Positions 1 to 10,113 of a stretch of DNA of 64,000 bases are shown in pieces. How positions within the stretch are numbered: position 1 is the stretch's first letter; the number at the start of each line of letters is the position of its first letter. Origin of the DNA: Simplicillium sp. C3G150-2 (lineage: Eukaryota; Ascomycota; Sordariomycetes; Hypocreales; Cordycipitaceae). The stretch covers positions 682,001 through 746,000 of the forward strand of contig JAJIYY010000007.1 of the NCBI GenBank assembly GCA_022702485.1, read 5' to 3'. A program made the position numbers and the translations under genes. The notes below the pieces were generated by a model that saw only the letters and a program-made list of their open reading frames with translations, made no database searches and was not told the DNA's origin.

Positions 1-1180
1 ACAATCGCGACGGCTGGTCCGTTCTGACTTTCGATAATTTCCGACTGGTTGGCACCCATCTCAATACGAAGCATATCAAACTCGCTAATAGGCGGCTGGT
101 ATATAGCAACATGATTATTCGAACAATACTTGTAAGGCTTAGCAGGCAGACGAACATCATCAACCTGGGTGTAGCTGGAAAAGGTAAGGGTCTTGGCGAA
201 CAGACGGATATTCTCGCGGCTTGGGCGTGGGCAGAAACCAGCGTTGAGGACATTGTTGGAACGTGCCATGCATTCGACAATATCTCCCGATACATAGGCG
301 TGGATGCCATCAGCTGGGATAAACAGAGCCTCACCAGGGGCTAGGACGAGATAGTTCATACATAGCAGGGCTACCAGCGAGCCTGGGTCTCTGGCCGAAT
401 ATTGTTGCTGCAAGCGAGGAAGCAGATCCAGAATGTATTCTTGGTCTCCCAATTTGTTGAGATTTTCCTTGTTCTGCTTGGCCAAATCTTGCTCGACCGT
501 CTTGACGGTCTCATCATCGGCAAGTAGCATATTGATCACGATGCTCCTAATCGTGTCATTGGTCCATTGATTTGTTTCAGCGGGCACAAAACGATGCAGA
601 CCAGGGATGCCAGTGAACAAGGCCGCAATGATTTTCATTGGCTTCCACCCCGCAAAGACTTCAAACTTGGAAAGCGCAACCGCGATCTCCGGCTTGTGGT
701 TGGGGTCTGTGTAGATGTCTGGTTGTTCTCTGTGAAGCTTGGCAGCAAGCTCCTCATCCGGATGGATTTGAAGGGGTAGTGCCTTGGCTATAGAAAGTAT
801 CTGTAGGCAATTAGTCTTTGTTCCATTCACGTTCTTTAACTCAATCTCTAACAAAAAAGACAGTTTGGCAGACTTGCCTTGGGTAGAAATGGCAGCTGGG
901 CATTCATGTGCTTGGTTACATAGTCGCCGAGCAAGTTTTCTTTGTTCTTGCTCAGCACAGATCCAAGCGTTTCGCCTGTATCGAGTTTCTTGCCAGGAAA
1001 ATCCGGGTAGTCGCCATACCACATCTCCGAATAATGCTCATCGTCTTTGATGTCGAACGAGATGCCTGGAGTCTTCTCGCACAGTCTCGCAGCGAGAGAG
1101 TCCTTTCCAGATTTACCCCATGAGTAGGTATTGCAGGTGCCACGCATCTGGAATACTCGTGGTACGTTTGTATTACTCAT
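1..1180 (-). CDS. mannose-6-phosphate isomerase, partial (3' end outside window)
   Basis: Type I phosphomannose isomerase, the cytosolic zinc enzyme that interconverts fructose-6-P and mannose-6-P for GDP-mannose, glycosylation and cell-wall mannan. Exons read 1180..878 and 800..1, running off the window. Exon 1 begins MSNTNVPRVFQMRG and carries NTYSWGKSG. Exon 2 opens with the zinc-site segment PLQIHPDEELA, followed by NHKPEIAVALS with the ligand Glu. About 367 residues are visible of a usual 420-440. The start at 1180 is chosen because homology begins a few residues later; an in-frame upstream ATG near 1342 lies in low-complexity sequence. The intron 877..801 has a GC donor (AAG|GCAAGT) and a CTACAG acceptor. 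Protein family is certain; the intron is inferred from reading-frame continuity. Confidence 0.93.
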
Positions 1181-1585
1181 ATTGGGTGGTTGTGGGGTGA
1201 TATGAACGTGATGTTGTGTATGAAAGTGGTGGGTGAGTATGAATGCTATGCTTGGGAAGGTGTCAAAGCGCAACTCATGCAAAGGAAGGAGAGTCAATCG
1301 CGTTGAGCCAGAACGTGAATTAAAAGTCATTTGTAGAATCAATTACCTACTGTTCAATTTAATTGATAAGGTGTGTCATTGTGACTTCATCCGGCTGCAC
1401 AACTTTTTATTGTGGTGGAGACGGCATCATTGATTCCAGTGTACGATCTGCTCGCAGTTTGTAATGAATAGATGGTTACGACTGTAAATATAATTTGTAC
1501 ACACGACACTTCAATTCAGATATTGTTTTATTTTGAAATCTGAATAAGGCTCTAAACATCAGTTGAGTGGACGCTAGACTTTCGT
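1181..1585. other. intergenic, upstream of the isomerase gene and downstream of the 6PGDH gene
   Basis: No coding exon is recognised. The stretch contains the promoter of the minus-strand isomerase gene and the 3' flank of the next minus-strand gene. No clear TATA box or repeat was seen. Confidence 0.5.
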
Positions 1586-3109
1586 TTACGCTGGCTTCCA
1601 CTCGTAGTGATGGTGACCTTTAGCAGCTTTGCCAGGATCCTCGCCTGGGACACCAGGCTTGTCGTAGGCATGGGCTCCAAAGTAGTCCATTTCAGCTTCC
1701 ATGAATTGCGTGGGAAGCAGTTTACTTCCGATATACTTGACGTACTCCAGAGTCGCAGAAAGGGCAGGTAGGCAATGGTCTCTGTCCATTCCCTCGAGCA
1801 CGACCTGTTTCAACTCGTTCTGATTGCGCTGCAGCTCCTGAGAAACTTTGTCGATAAACTTCAGATTCGCGATTGGCTGGCCACCTTTTAGCTCGGGTTG
1901 AAGCATATCTGCGATATATTCGGATTGTATAATGCAACCTGCGCGCCAGATGCGAATGCATTCGCTCAGGTTGACGTCCCAAACTTCCTCTATTGATGCA
2001 CGAGAAATGAGTTCGAGTCCCTGGCAGTACGACGCGAGGAAAGCGCTATATACTGCTCGACGAACTTTTTCGACGAATCCTTGCTTGTCCACGCTGTTAA
2101 GTGTCAGGGGTGGAGGGGATGGCAGCTTTTCGGCGACTTTCAGCCGCTCGGCACGGTTACCGGACGCGAATCTAAAATATAGGCCAGCCGCAAGAGTTGG
2201 GCTAGAGACGTGTCGAGCAGCAGACTCCATGATGGACCATGTAGGCGTTCCCTCGGAGTCGTCGTCATCTTGCACGACTTTGTCGAGAATATCGTCAAGA
2301 ACGTACCCATCTTTGGAGCCAGACTTTCTGGTCTTGCAAATCTCTGAGCCGATGCGCACAAGGAAATTGTTACGAAGTTCACCACTTTCGTTCCACTCCG
2401 CAAAAATGTCGCCAATCTCATTATTGTTCAGACCCAGGCCCGTTCGAAGTAGCGACCACGCTTCGCAAAGTGCGGACATCATGCCGACTTCAATGCCATT
2501 ATGGACCATCTTGACGTAATGACCTGAACCCCGAGGCCCAATGTTGGCGATACATGGGGTCCCTGTTTTGGGGTCTTTGGCCGCGTACAGCTTCAATAAC
2601 GGTATGACTTTTTCCAATGTTTCACGGTCTCCTCCAGGTGACATGCTCGGTCCTTGTCGAGCAGATTGGTATCCTCCAGAGACGCCCATCCCAATCCACT
2701 TAACTCCAATCTCGTCGCACTCTATTTGGCGCCGCTCCGTGTTTCGGTAGTGCTCATTGCCACCATCCAGAATAATATCGCCTTTCGTAAGATCTGACTT
2801 GATTTTCTGCAAGACAGAATCCGCTGGGTTGCCATGCGTGATTGAGAAGATGAATAACTTTGACTTTCCTTCTTGTTCAAGGCTTTTGACAAACTTGTCA
2901 ACATTGTAGTATCCATCAATCTTGCCTTTGGTTTTACCATGCTTGCGGACATTTTCCAACAGTGCATCGACATTGTCTGCATTTGCGTCCCAGATGGAGA
3001 CATCGAGCCCAATTTCAGAAAATGCAAACGCCATCATTGAGCCCATAGTGCCGGCTCCCACGACGCCGATGCGTTTGAATTGGCTGATTGGGTCGTCTGC
3101 GTTGGACAT
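1586..3109 (-). CDS. 6-phosphogluconate dehydrogenase (decarboxylating) family, divergent paralogue
   Basis: Intronless 507-residue protein of the 6PGDH family, which oxidatively decarboxylates 6-phosphogluconate to ribulose-5-P in the cytosolic pentose phosphate pathway. The N-terminal Rossmann motif is GVVGAGTMGS. ILDGGNEHY and the substrate-site GVSGG follow, then GHYVKMVHNGIE, which holds the catalytic Lys and the Asn/Glu pair. The C-terminal half keeps WRAGCIIQS and MDYFGAHAY with the substrate-phosphate His. The classical C-terminal signature containing KGTGxW is altered (SEGTPTW), and an Asp-rich insert precedes it. It therefore looks like a second, divergent 6PGDH rather than the housekeeping Gnd1. 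Activity is likely but unproven. Confidence 0.87.
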   Translation of the reverse strand: MSNADDPISQFKRIGVVGAGTMGSMMAFAFSEIGLDVSIWDANADNVDALLENVRKHGKTKGKIDGYYNVDKFVKSLEQEGKSKLFIFSITHGNPADSVLQKIKSDLTKGDIILDGGNEHYRNTERRQIECDEIGVKWIGMGVSGGYQSARQGPSMSPGGDRETLEKVIPLLKLYAAKDPKTGTPCIANIGPRGSGHYVKMVHNGIEVGMMSALCEAWSLLRTGLGLNNNEIGDIFAEWNESGELRNNFLVRIGSEICKTRKSGSKDGYVLDDILDKVVQDDDDSEGTPTWSIMESAARHVSSPTLAAGLYFRFASGNRAERLKVAEKLPSPPPLTLNSVDKQGFVEKVRRAVYSAFLASYCQGLELISRASIEEVWDVNLSECIRIWRAGCIIQSEYIADMLQPELKGGQPIANLKFIDKVSQELQRNQNELKQVVLEGMDRDHCLPALSATLEYVKYIGSKLLPTQFMEAEMDYFGAHAYDKPGVPGEDPGKAAKGHHHYEWKPA

Positions 3110-3622
3110 GATGGTTGCAGTATTTGTATTAGATGAACGAGGAATAGTCTTGGAACAATCGTAAAGTGAACTGCACGATTACAATTGCAGTTTTATTTTC
3201 GATACGTTTTAGTTTGGAGTTACGAAGTACCAAAAATAAAACGCAAGACGCTACCGCAATCGCGATTGGATAAATAATTGCAACATGTCCACGCAATTAT
3301 TGCGTAGCCATGTCTGTGACACACTTCTTTCGCAACGACCTCCCACGTCAACGCCTTCCATACTCAACACCTATGTCGTAATTGTCAAATCGAAAGATTT
3401 CTTATGGGCACTTTACTGCCGAATTATCGGACCCCTCTCGATCCTACCAAATTCAACGTCTAACGTACAATACAAGGAAAGAAAGACATTGAGATGACGT
3501 CAACTTAACTGCATACTGCTTTCGATCACTGATAACGACAGGACAGCTTTTGTATTGTCCTATAACATCGCTCAACAACTCCAATTTGTCTCCCAACTTG
3601 GAAATCTGCAATTTAGATCAAC
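3110..3622. promoter_or_regulatory. divergent promoter region
   Basis: This 513-bp spacer separates the minus-strand 6PGDH gene from the plus-strand TIM-barrel gene, so it should hold both promoters. I see no open reading frame with homology and no obvious TATA box or repeated operator. The assignment rests on gene orientation only. Confidence 0.45.
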
Positions 3623-4697
3623 ATGGGTATTCAGTATCAGAACTGTTGTATTCCCGTTTGCTTCGCTTCGTGCAGCATCCCGGGACACTTCACCACAACC
3701 CTCCCCGAAAAGCTCGAAGCTATTCGTAATGCGGGCTTTGATGGAATAGAAATGTCCATGCCGGATATTCTGGAATACGGCAAAAAGCTAAGCGGCAAGG
3801 AAATAAAAGAAGATGACTACAATACCATTGTTGAGGTGTCGAGGAAGATTCGCGCATTAACGGACCAGATTGGCCTTCAAATTCTCATGCTGCAGCCATT
3901 TGCTAGATTCGAAGGATGGACAGAGCAGCATCAGAATGAGAGAGGGGACGCATTTAACCGAGCCCGTGGTTGGATCAAAATCATGGAGGCCCTTGGTACA
4001 GATATGTTACAGGTGCGAACATCCTTGTCTGCGTTCAATTGAAATGGAGAGGGTTAAACTGACGATAACGATTTAGGTCGGCTCCTCTGATGCAGAAGAT
4101 ATTTCATCGTCACTTGATACGTTCGCCTCTGACTTGAGAGAACTGGCAGATATGCTGGCATTGAAAGGTTTCCGCCTCGCTTATGAGAACTGGTGCTGGG
4201 CAAGCTATGCATCCACCTGGAAGGACGTCTGGGCTGTTGTTCAAAAGACTAGGCGGCCCAATATTGGATTGTGTCTGGATACGTTTCAGTCGGCCGGAGG
4301 CGAGTGGGGAGATCCGTCAACGGAATCAGGTCGCCTAGAGGCGTATAGCGAATCTGAGCTCAACAATCGATGGAAAGAGAGCTTAAAAGAACTGCAGAAG
4401 ACTGTTGACAAGGACAAAATTTATCTGTTGCAGATTTCAGATGCCTACAAAATGAAGCATCCCATACAGAATACCGATCAGAGAAAGCGGTCACTTTGGA
4501 GTCACGACTTCCGGCCGCTACCGTATCATGGTGGATATCTGCCTATTCAGGACTTTTTGAATGCTGTCCTTGCAACTGGTTTTAGAGGATGGTTATCGGT
4601 GGAGGTATTTGACTCGAAGCCGCAGGAATGCTCAACCGTGGAAGACTACACAAAGGCTGCCATGCAATCCTTGAATAGGATGCTCTCTGACACATAA
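3623..4697 (+). CDS. 3-dehydroshikimate dehydratase-like TIM-barrel protein
   Basis: Two exons, 3623..4012 and 4077..4697, give 336 residues. The intron has a GTGCGA donor and a TTTAG acceptor, and the frame is preserved. The AP_endonuclase_2/xylose-isomerase-like fold of the fungal QutC/Qa-4 family converts 3-dehydroshikimate to protocatechuate in quinate catabolism. Likely metal ligands are visible: Glu in AYENWCW, Asp in CLDTFQSAGG, Gln in LLQISDAYK and Glu in LSVEVFDS. RRPNIGLCLDTF resembles the family core. No other quinate-pathway genes are in the window, so it is an orphan copy. Another sugar isomerase/epimerase activity is possible. Confidence 0.75.
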
Positions 4698-5269
4698 GCG
4701 GCATTGCATTTTTTATAGCTATTTTAGAATAAGTGTTAGAAAATATTCACTTTTACTCACGAATTGAGCATTATGCAATAGTTATACCCGTTTGTCTGTC
4801 TTAGAGAGTTTCTGACGCATCGATTGCCTTAGGAGCTGAGCTTACGAGCGACGGAAGCCTTGTTCGTACCGCTAAAGTTTGCACTTGGGGCGCATGGCTG
4901 ATGTACTTGTAGCGCAACAACAAGGTGCCTACATGCCTCTAGCGGTCATATTAGCGCTGATCGCGCTGTAACCCGAGGCCGTGGCCCAGTACAGTTTTGC
5001 AGGGTCGCAGAAGCAACGCAAAATTTAGAGAACAATGCCAGCCTATTATTGCTGTCGGGACTAATGACGGATGAAGTACTCTGTGGAAATTGCTTTTGAT
5101 TTCCTATTACTCAAAACTTTCAAAAAATGCCCTTTTTGGGGGTCCATCTTGGCCAAAAGAAGGAGGTGCTAAGAAGGAGGGGGTCTGGCGGATATGTTCC
5201 CGGAGAGTTATCAGTCGACTACAGCCCATTGGCTCAACCTCCTGTACACATCTGTTGCAACTTCACAAA
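4698..5269. other. intergenic, promoter side of the aminopeptidase gene
   Basis: No homologous coding sequence was found. The final 150 bp before 5270 is the 5' flank of the aminopeptidase gene and includes a C/T-rich patch just before the ATG. Nothing else is recognisable. Confidence 0.4.
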
Positions 5270-8106
5270 ATGAGCGAAAACATTACTCTTCCACGCAATT
5301 GCAAACCGTCGCACTACAAGCTCTCCCTGAGAGAGTTGGATTTCCAATCATGGACTTATAAAGGCACTGTGAGGCAAGTAAACTGGGTCCTTAACTAGTG
5401 CAGCCACAGCTAAAATTGCCTCAGCATCGACTTGCAGGTGACGCAAACCACCAAGACCATTGTCTTAAATGCAGAAGAGCTCAAGATCATCAAATCTGAG
5501 CTGCATAATGGTAATGGCGATGCAGCGCAGGTTATCCAGTCTGCTGGCTGCAGCTACCAGAACAATGATACCGTCACCATAACCTTTGACCAGGATCTTC
5601 ACATAGGTGAAGCATTCAAGCTGGTTCTCGAGTATGAAGGAGTGATCAATGATCAATCAATGGGGTTCTACCGTGCGCAATACAAGGCACTCTCCGAACC
5701 CCCTGCTTCAGTGCCTCGAAGCAAAACCGGTTCACCGTACATGGTATGCACCCAATTTGAGGCCGTGGGCGCCCGTCGCGCTTTTCCTTGCTTCGACGAA
5801 CCTAACATGAAAGCCTCGTTCGCATTGGATATTGTGATACCAGAAGATCAGACTGCCGTTAGCAATACACCAGTTGCTAAGACGGAAGACGTGGGCCAAG
5901 GCTGCAAACGTGTCACTTTTGAAGAGACGCCGGTCATGAGCACCTATCTGCTGGCGTGGGCTGCGGGTGACTTGAAATATGTCGAAACCACAACGGCTCG
6001 TGAATATAGAGGAAGCAAGATTCCTGTGCGATTTTATGCTGCGGCGGGTGCTGAACAACAGGGCATGTTCGCTGCCGAACAGACTGCCAAAGCTATCGAT
6101 TTCTTTTCCGAAATCTTTGATATCGACTATCCGCTGGCTAAGATGGATCTTCTTGCCATTCCTGAGTTCGCCTTTGGCGCGATGGAGAATTGGGGTCTCA
6201 TCACTGGCAAACTCAATCTCGTAAGTGATTATCTTGGCAGTGGCTATGAAATTCAAGCTTACGTCCGACGCAGCTCCTGTTCGACGAGAAGACAAGCACC
6301 GCAAGCAAAAAGGAGACCATCGCATCGGTGGCCTTCCACGAAGTCGCTCACCAATGGTTCGGCAACCTCGTCACCATGGACTGGTGGGATGAGCTATGGC
6401 TCAACGAAGGCTTTGCCACGTGGGCCGCTTTTCACGCTTTGGCTCATTTCTATCCTGAGTGGAACACTTGGGAAAGCTTCATGAGCGAGGACATGGAAGG
6501 TGCTTTGACGCGAGATGCCATGCGCTCCTCCCACCCAATTCACGTAGAGCTTCCAGATGCACGTAATGCTCACGAAGTGTTCGATCAAATCAGCTACAAG
6601 AAGAGCTGTTCAGTGCTCAACATGGTGGCTGCTCACATGGGCGTGGAAACATTCTTGGCAGGCGTTTCGAACTACCTCAAGAAGAATATGCATCAGAATG
6701 CCACGGCTGAAGACCTGTGGCAATCTCTGGGCGAGGCGTCCGGAGATGATATTGTCACTAATATAAAGCCGTGGATTCAAAAGATTGGTCACCCAGTCCT
6801 GACGATAACACAAGAGAATGGCCAAGTTACGCTAAGACAATCCCGCTTTCTTGCCGTCGACGACATAAAGCCGGAAGAGGATGAGACTATTTGGTGGATT
6901 CCATTAGGATTCCACGGTCTTTCCGATAACGAGGCACCGGCTATCAGCGCAGCGCTTTCAGAGAAGCAGAAAACCGTAACGCTTCCTGAAGAGCTAATTT
7001 ATCTCTTCAACAACTCTGGCACAGGATTCTACCGTATTGAGTACCCTCAGGGTCATCTGCCGAAGGTAGGCCAGAAGCTCAACGAGCTGAACGCTGTGCA
7101 AAAGCTCACGATTCTGAACTCCACGTCTGCTTTGGCATTTTCTGGTTCAGGATCAGTTGTCTCCCTGCTCGAGTTCACGCAGGCTTTCGCAGAGGAGACA
7201 AACCCACAGGTCTGGTTTCGAATGATGACCGATTTCACGAGATTATTACGTCGCTTCAGTGAGGATAAAGATGTTCTCCCGAAGATCAAACGTCTGACAT
7301 TGGCGGTCATCAAGAAAATGAAGAATGAGCTTGGATGGGAAAAAGCTGACGGGGAATCTCACTTGCTATCGAATCTTCGAAGGATGCTGCTGGACATAGC
7401 TCTGGACTGTGACTGCCCCGAGTAAGTTGGACATCTTACACTATAATTTAACACAGGCGAACTTTTGGGCTAATTTGTAATCGCCAGAACGGAACAAGCC
7501 GCGATAGAAAAGAACGCATTGTACATGGCCACACCCGGCAAACTCCCCGTCGAGCCATCGCTGCTCTACATCATCTGGGGCGCAGCGGCCAGGGCTTCAC
7601 CCAAGGAGCTTGTACCTGAGTACGTCAATAGGTGGCAAGAGTCAACTTCTAACGAAATGAAGCTGCGTCTCGTGCGAGCAATGGGCAGAGTCAACGACAA
7701 GGATGTGATTCGAGACGCCATTCTTCCCTTCTGCTACGGTACCACGCCAGAGGACAGGGTATTGCGACCAACGGAGATGACGGCGCTCGTCTCAACTCTG
7801 GCGTACAACAGCGCCGCGCGACCTGTACAGTGGGAGTACATCAAGAGTCACTGGGACGCTATTGTGGCTAAGCTTGGGACTCCCGAGGCCGTCAGTCGGG
7901 TATTGGCAGCTTGCCTCCCGGCATTTCCGGACGCAGCTGCTATCGAGGATATTGAAACATTCTTTGCGGATAAGGATACGAATGGCTATACTACGGCATT
8001 GGCGACTGCAAAAGATGTTATTTTGAACTCGAGTCGCTTTCGGGAGAGAGAGCGCGCTTCGTTGGCTGCGTGGTTGGATGAGCAGGGATACACGACTGCA
8101 CAGTAG
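5270..8106 (+). CDS. M1 family zinc aminopeptidase (puromycin-sensitive/Aap1-like)
   Basis: Cytosolic-type M1 metallopeptidase that removes N-terminal residues from peptides. Four exons: 5270..5373, 5425..6220, 6274..7421 and 7488..8106, giving 888 residues, normal for the family. Visible motifs are the exopeptidase GAMENWG, the zinc site HEVAHQWFGN and the downstream ligand in LNEGFATW. The C-terminal ERAP1-like helical domain starts after about residue 530 and is complete. Intron 1 has a GC donor (GTGAG|GCAAGT); it is required because it restores the strand reading SIDLQVT. Introns 2 and 3 are GTAAGT-AG. No signal peptide is seen. The gene converges on the P450 remnant downstream. Confidence 0.95.
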
Positions 8107-8188
8107 CATATTCATTACGGTAAATTCCTTTTAACTTATCTTCAAATGTTATGTCTGGATGAGTCCTCTTTAATCCGCTCGCTGGTGA

Positions 8189-9233
8189 TTATTCAGCTTC
8201 TGTAACCCAAGCCTTGATGCCGCTGATGTCTGCAACGCCAACAATGAATTGGTCGCTGACACATTCGACGTCTTTCAGACCCGCACCATCGAACTCAAAG
8301 TCGAATTGATCCACAAAAGCAGCGAAAACCATGTACATTTCTGCCCATGCAAGACTGCATGAAGATGTTGGTTGGCGGGGTGGTCCATAGGAAGCGAAAG
8401 ATGGGGAAGATCAGAGCTGGACGATCCAGGCTTGGTGTGGATTGGAGTGAAGGGACTTACTGCATGCCGAGACAGATTCTGGATCCTCTAGAAAACGGAG
8501 CATAATTCTTGCTAGACTTTTTGCGTACTTGGCCGTCCATCCACCGCTCGGGGTTAAATCTTGTCGGATTGGGATAAATGGTAGGATCCATGTGCATGAG
8601 CAAAGTGGTCATGCCGACCAGAGTTCCAGCTGAAATCTGCTTATCCTCATACCACAACATACGATCTGGTGCAATTCGCGCCACGCGGGTGGCTATTCCA
8701 GGAGTCAAACGCAAGTCCTCCATTAGAACAGAGGTAAGAACCTTCCGAGAGGTAGCCTCTTTTGCTTCATGCGCGGTCTCGGTAGCTGCGACGGGCTGCT
8801 CGGCTGCGGCCGTTTCGTCTCCTGATTCCTTCGATTGATCGGACCGACGACATCTAATGAATAAATTCCGGATTGCATTTGCCATACCTTTCGGAGCATC
8901 CTACACGCCAAGGGTTAATTTTGTTAATTGGTCTTCTGGAACGGCGAAGGCTGTCAAAGAACTGACTAGGAAGATGCGAAAGAAGGCCACAATGCCTTAA
9001 TGTACAAGTTTCGCAACAGAAGCCGACGACCAGGATTCCGTCATAGGATGAAACCATGCAAAGTGCTTACTTATACGCCAGCGAGAACCAGCACGCTGGA
9101 AGACACCAGTAAGCTTTGCATTAAAATCTTCGAGATCGAGGGTGTTATAAGTCTTATCCAGTATGAATTCGCCAGCAACATCCCTAGTGAAAGCGCTTAG
9201 GGCATTACTAATAAAGTAAGAGTTTATATACAA
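8189..9233 (-). pseudogene. cytochrome P450 remnant, 5'-truncated
   Basis: Two P450 blocks remain on the minus strand. The upstream block (about 9200-9000) has FTRDVAGEF and WRISKHFAWF, matching the helix D-F region of fungal P450s, and runs into TAA at 8999. The downstream block has the ExxR segment MEDLRLTPG, the PERF-like FNPERW and the heme loop FSRGSRICLGM, with one clean intron (8460..8355) leading into HLAWAEMY and a stop at 8189. The membrane anchor and the oxygen-activating I-helix are missing. A low-complexity Ala/Glu segment fills the gap. I conclude it is a pseudogene; a heavily misassembled or novel short protein is less likely. Confidence 0.7.
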
Positions 9234-9326
9234 TATATTTACAATATATACTTTTGTCTTATATATACCAAGAAAAGTCTATTTACAGAATGTGTGCAGT
9301 TGTTGTTAAGCAAGGCGGTATGGCAT

Positions 9327-10004
9327 TTAGATGTCGAAGCTCATGCCGTGGATGACAGTGCCATCATTATCGTGGCCACCGAAAGCGGTCCAAAGATCCA
9401 GACACATATCGATGGAGTTGTCGTTGCTCAGGTTGCGGTCAGCAACAACACCAGTGCGGGAAACACCGTTCTTGGTGATGGTGATCTTCTTGCCGCAAAG
9501 AGTGTTGTGCTGAGCAGAACCGTACTGGTCAAAGAAACCAGCAGGCATGGCGACGAAGGAGGAGTTGGGGTCGATGTTCTGGAAGTAGGTGCTGATACCG
9601 CAAGCACCGTACTCGCGAAGGATGCGGTGGCACTCGTTGGCATCACCGAAGCGGTAGATGGAGCCGTTGGCGTTGTCTTGGTGGATGCCGCTGCCGCCAG
9701 TGGGAGGAGGGTTGGAGCCACCACCGCAGTACTCGGGACCGGTACCGCAGTAGCCGTACTGAGAGCAGCATTGGCCAGCAGCGCATGGGGCACCAGTGTT
9801 GCCGCAGTTGTTACCACCAGAGGGAGGGCTGCTGCCGCCGCAGTAGTCGGCGCCAGTGCCACAGTAGCCGTACTTGGAGCAGCACTGGCCGGAGGGGCAG
9901 TTAGAGCTGCTAGTGCACTCGCCCTGTCGTCGGAGAAGCTGGGGCGAAGCGGCAGCAATGGTCGAAGCCATGGAGAGAAGGATGGCGAGAGTAGATTGCT
10001 TCAT
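9327..10004 (-). CDS. secreted protein with two CBM18 (hevein-like) domains and an RlpA-like double-psi beta-barrel
   Basis: A 225-residue single-exon protein. The start at 10004 gives a signal peptide (MKQSTLAILLSMAS, ending near an Ala-rich cleavage site and an LLRRQ pro-site). Two Cys-rich chitin-binding modules follow (GQCCSKYGYCG and GQCCSQYGYCG, about residues 25-90), joined by Pro/Gly/Ser linkers. The C-terminal domain (about 105-225) has the barrel hallmarks TYFQ, VVADRNLSNDNSIDMCLDLW and a final hydrophobic strand. Chitin binding is a secure inference; the barrel domain may act on polysaccharide or be structural. Such proteins are candidate effectors or wall-remodelling factors. A TATA box lies about 105 bp upstream. 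Confidence 0.85.
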   Translation of the reverse strand: MKQSTLAILLSMASTIAAASPQLLRRQGECTSSSNCPSGQCCSKYGYCGTGADYCGGSSPPSGGNNCGNTGAPCAAGQCCSQYGYCGTGPEYCGGGSNPPPTGGSGIHQDNANGSIYRFGDANECHRILREYGACGISTYFQNIDPNSSFVAMPAGFFDQYGSAQHNTLCGKKITITKNGVSRTGVVADRNLSNDNSIDMCLDLWTAFGGHDNDGTVIHGMSFDI

Positions 10005-10107
10005 TGTGATGGTTGGAGTGGCGGGATAGTAGACAGAGTTTATTGAAGAGTTGTTAGAGTGATTGGGATACTGAAAGTAGACTACAAGTTGAAGCGGATT
10101 GCAAGCT

Positions 10108-10113
10108 CTTATA
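10108..10113 (-). promoter_or_regulatory. TATA box of the CBM18 gene
   Basis: TATAAG on the minus strand, about 105 bp before the ATG at 10004. The spacing matches TATA elements found before three other small or secreted genes in this window. Confidence 0.5.

Noticed and set aside
1932..2519. Plus-strand 195-codon frame
   Set aside because: Antisense shadow of the 6PGDH gene; Ser/Arg-rich with no motif.
5732..6325. Minus-strand 197-codon frame
   Set aside because: Antisense to the M1 aminopeptidase exons containing the GAMEN region; no family features.
9294..10046. Long plus-strand reading frame rich in Val/Ala
   Set aside because: It is the antisense shadow of the CBM18 gene, whose minus-strand translation has real domains and a signal peptide.
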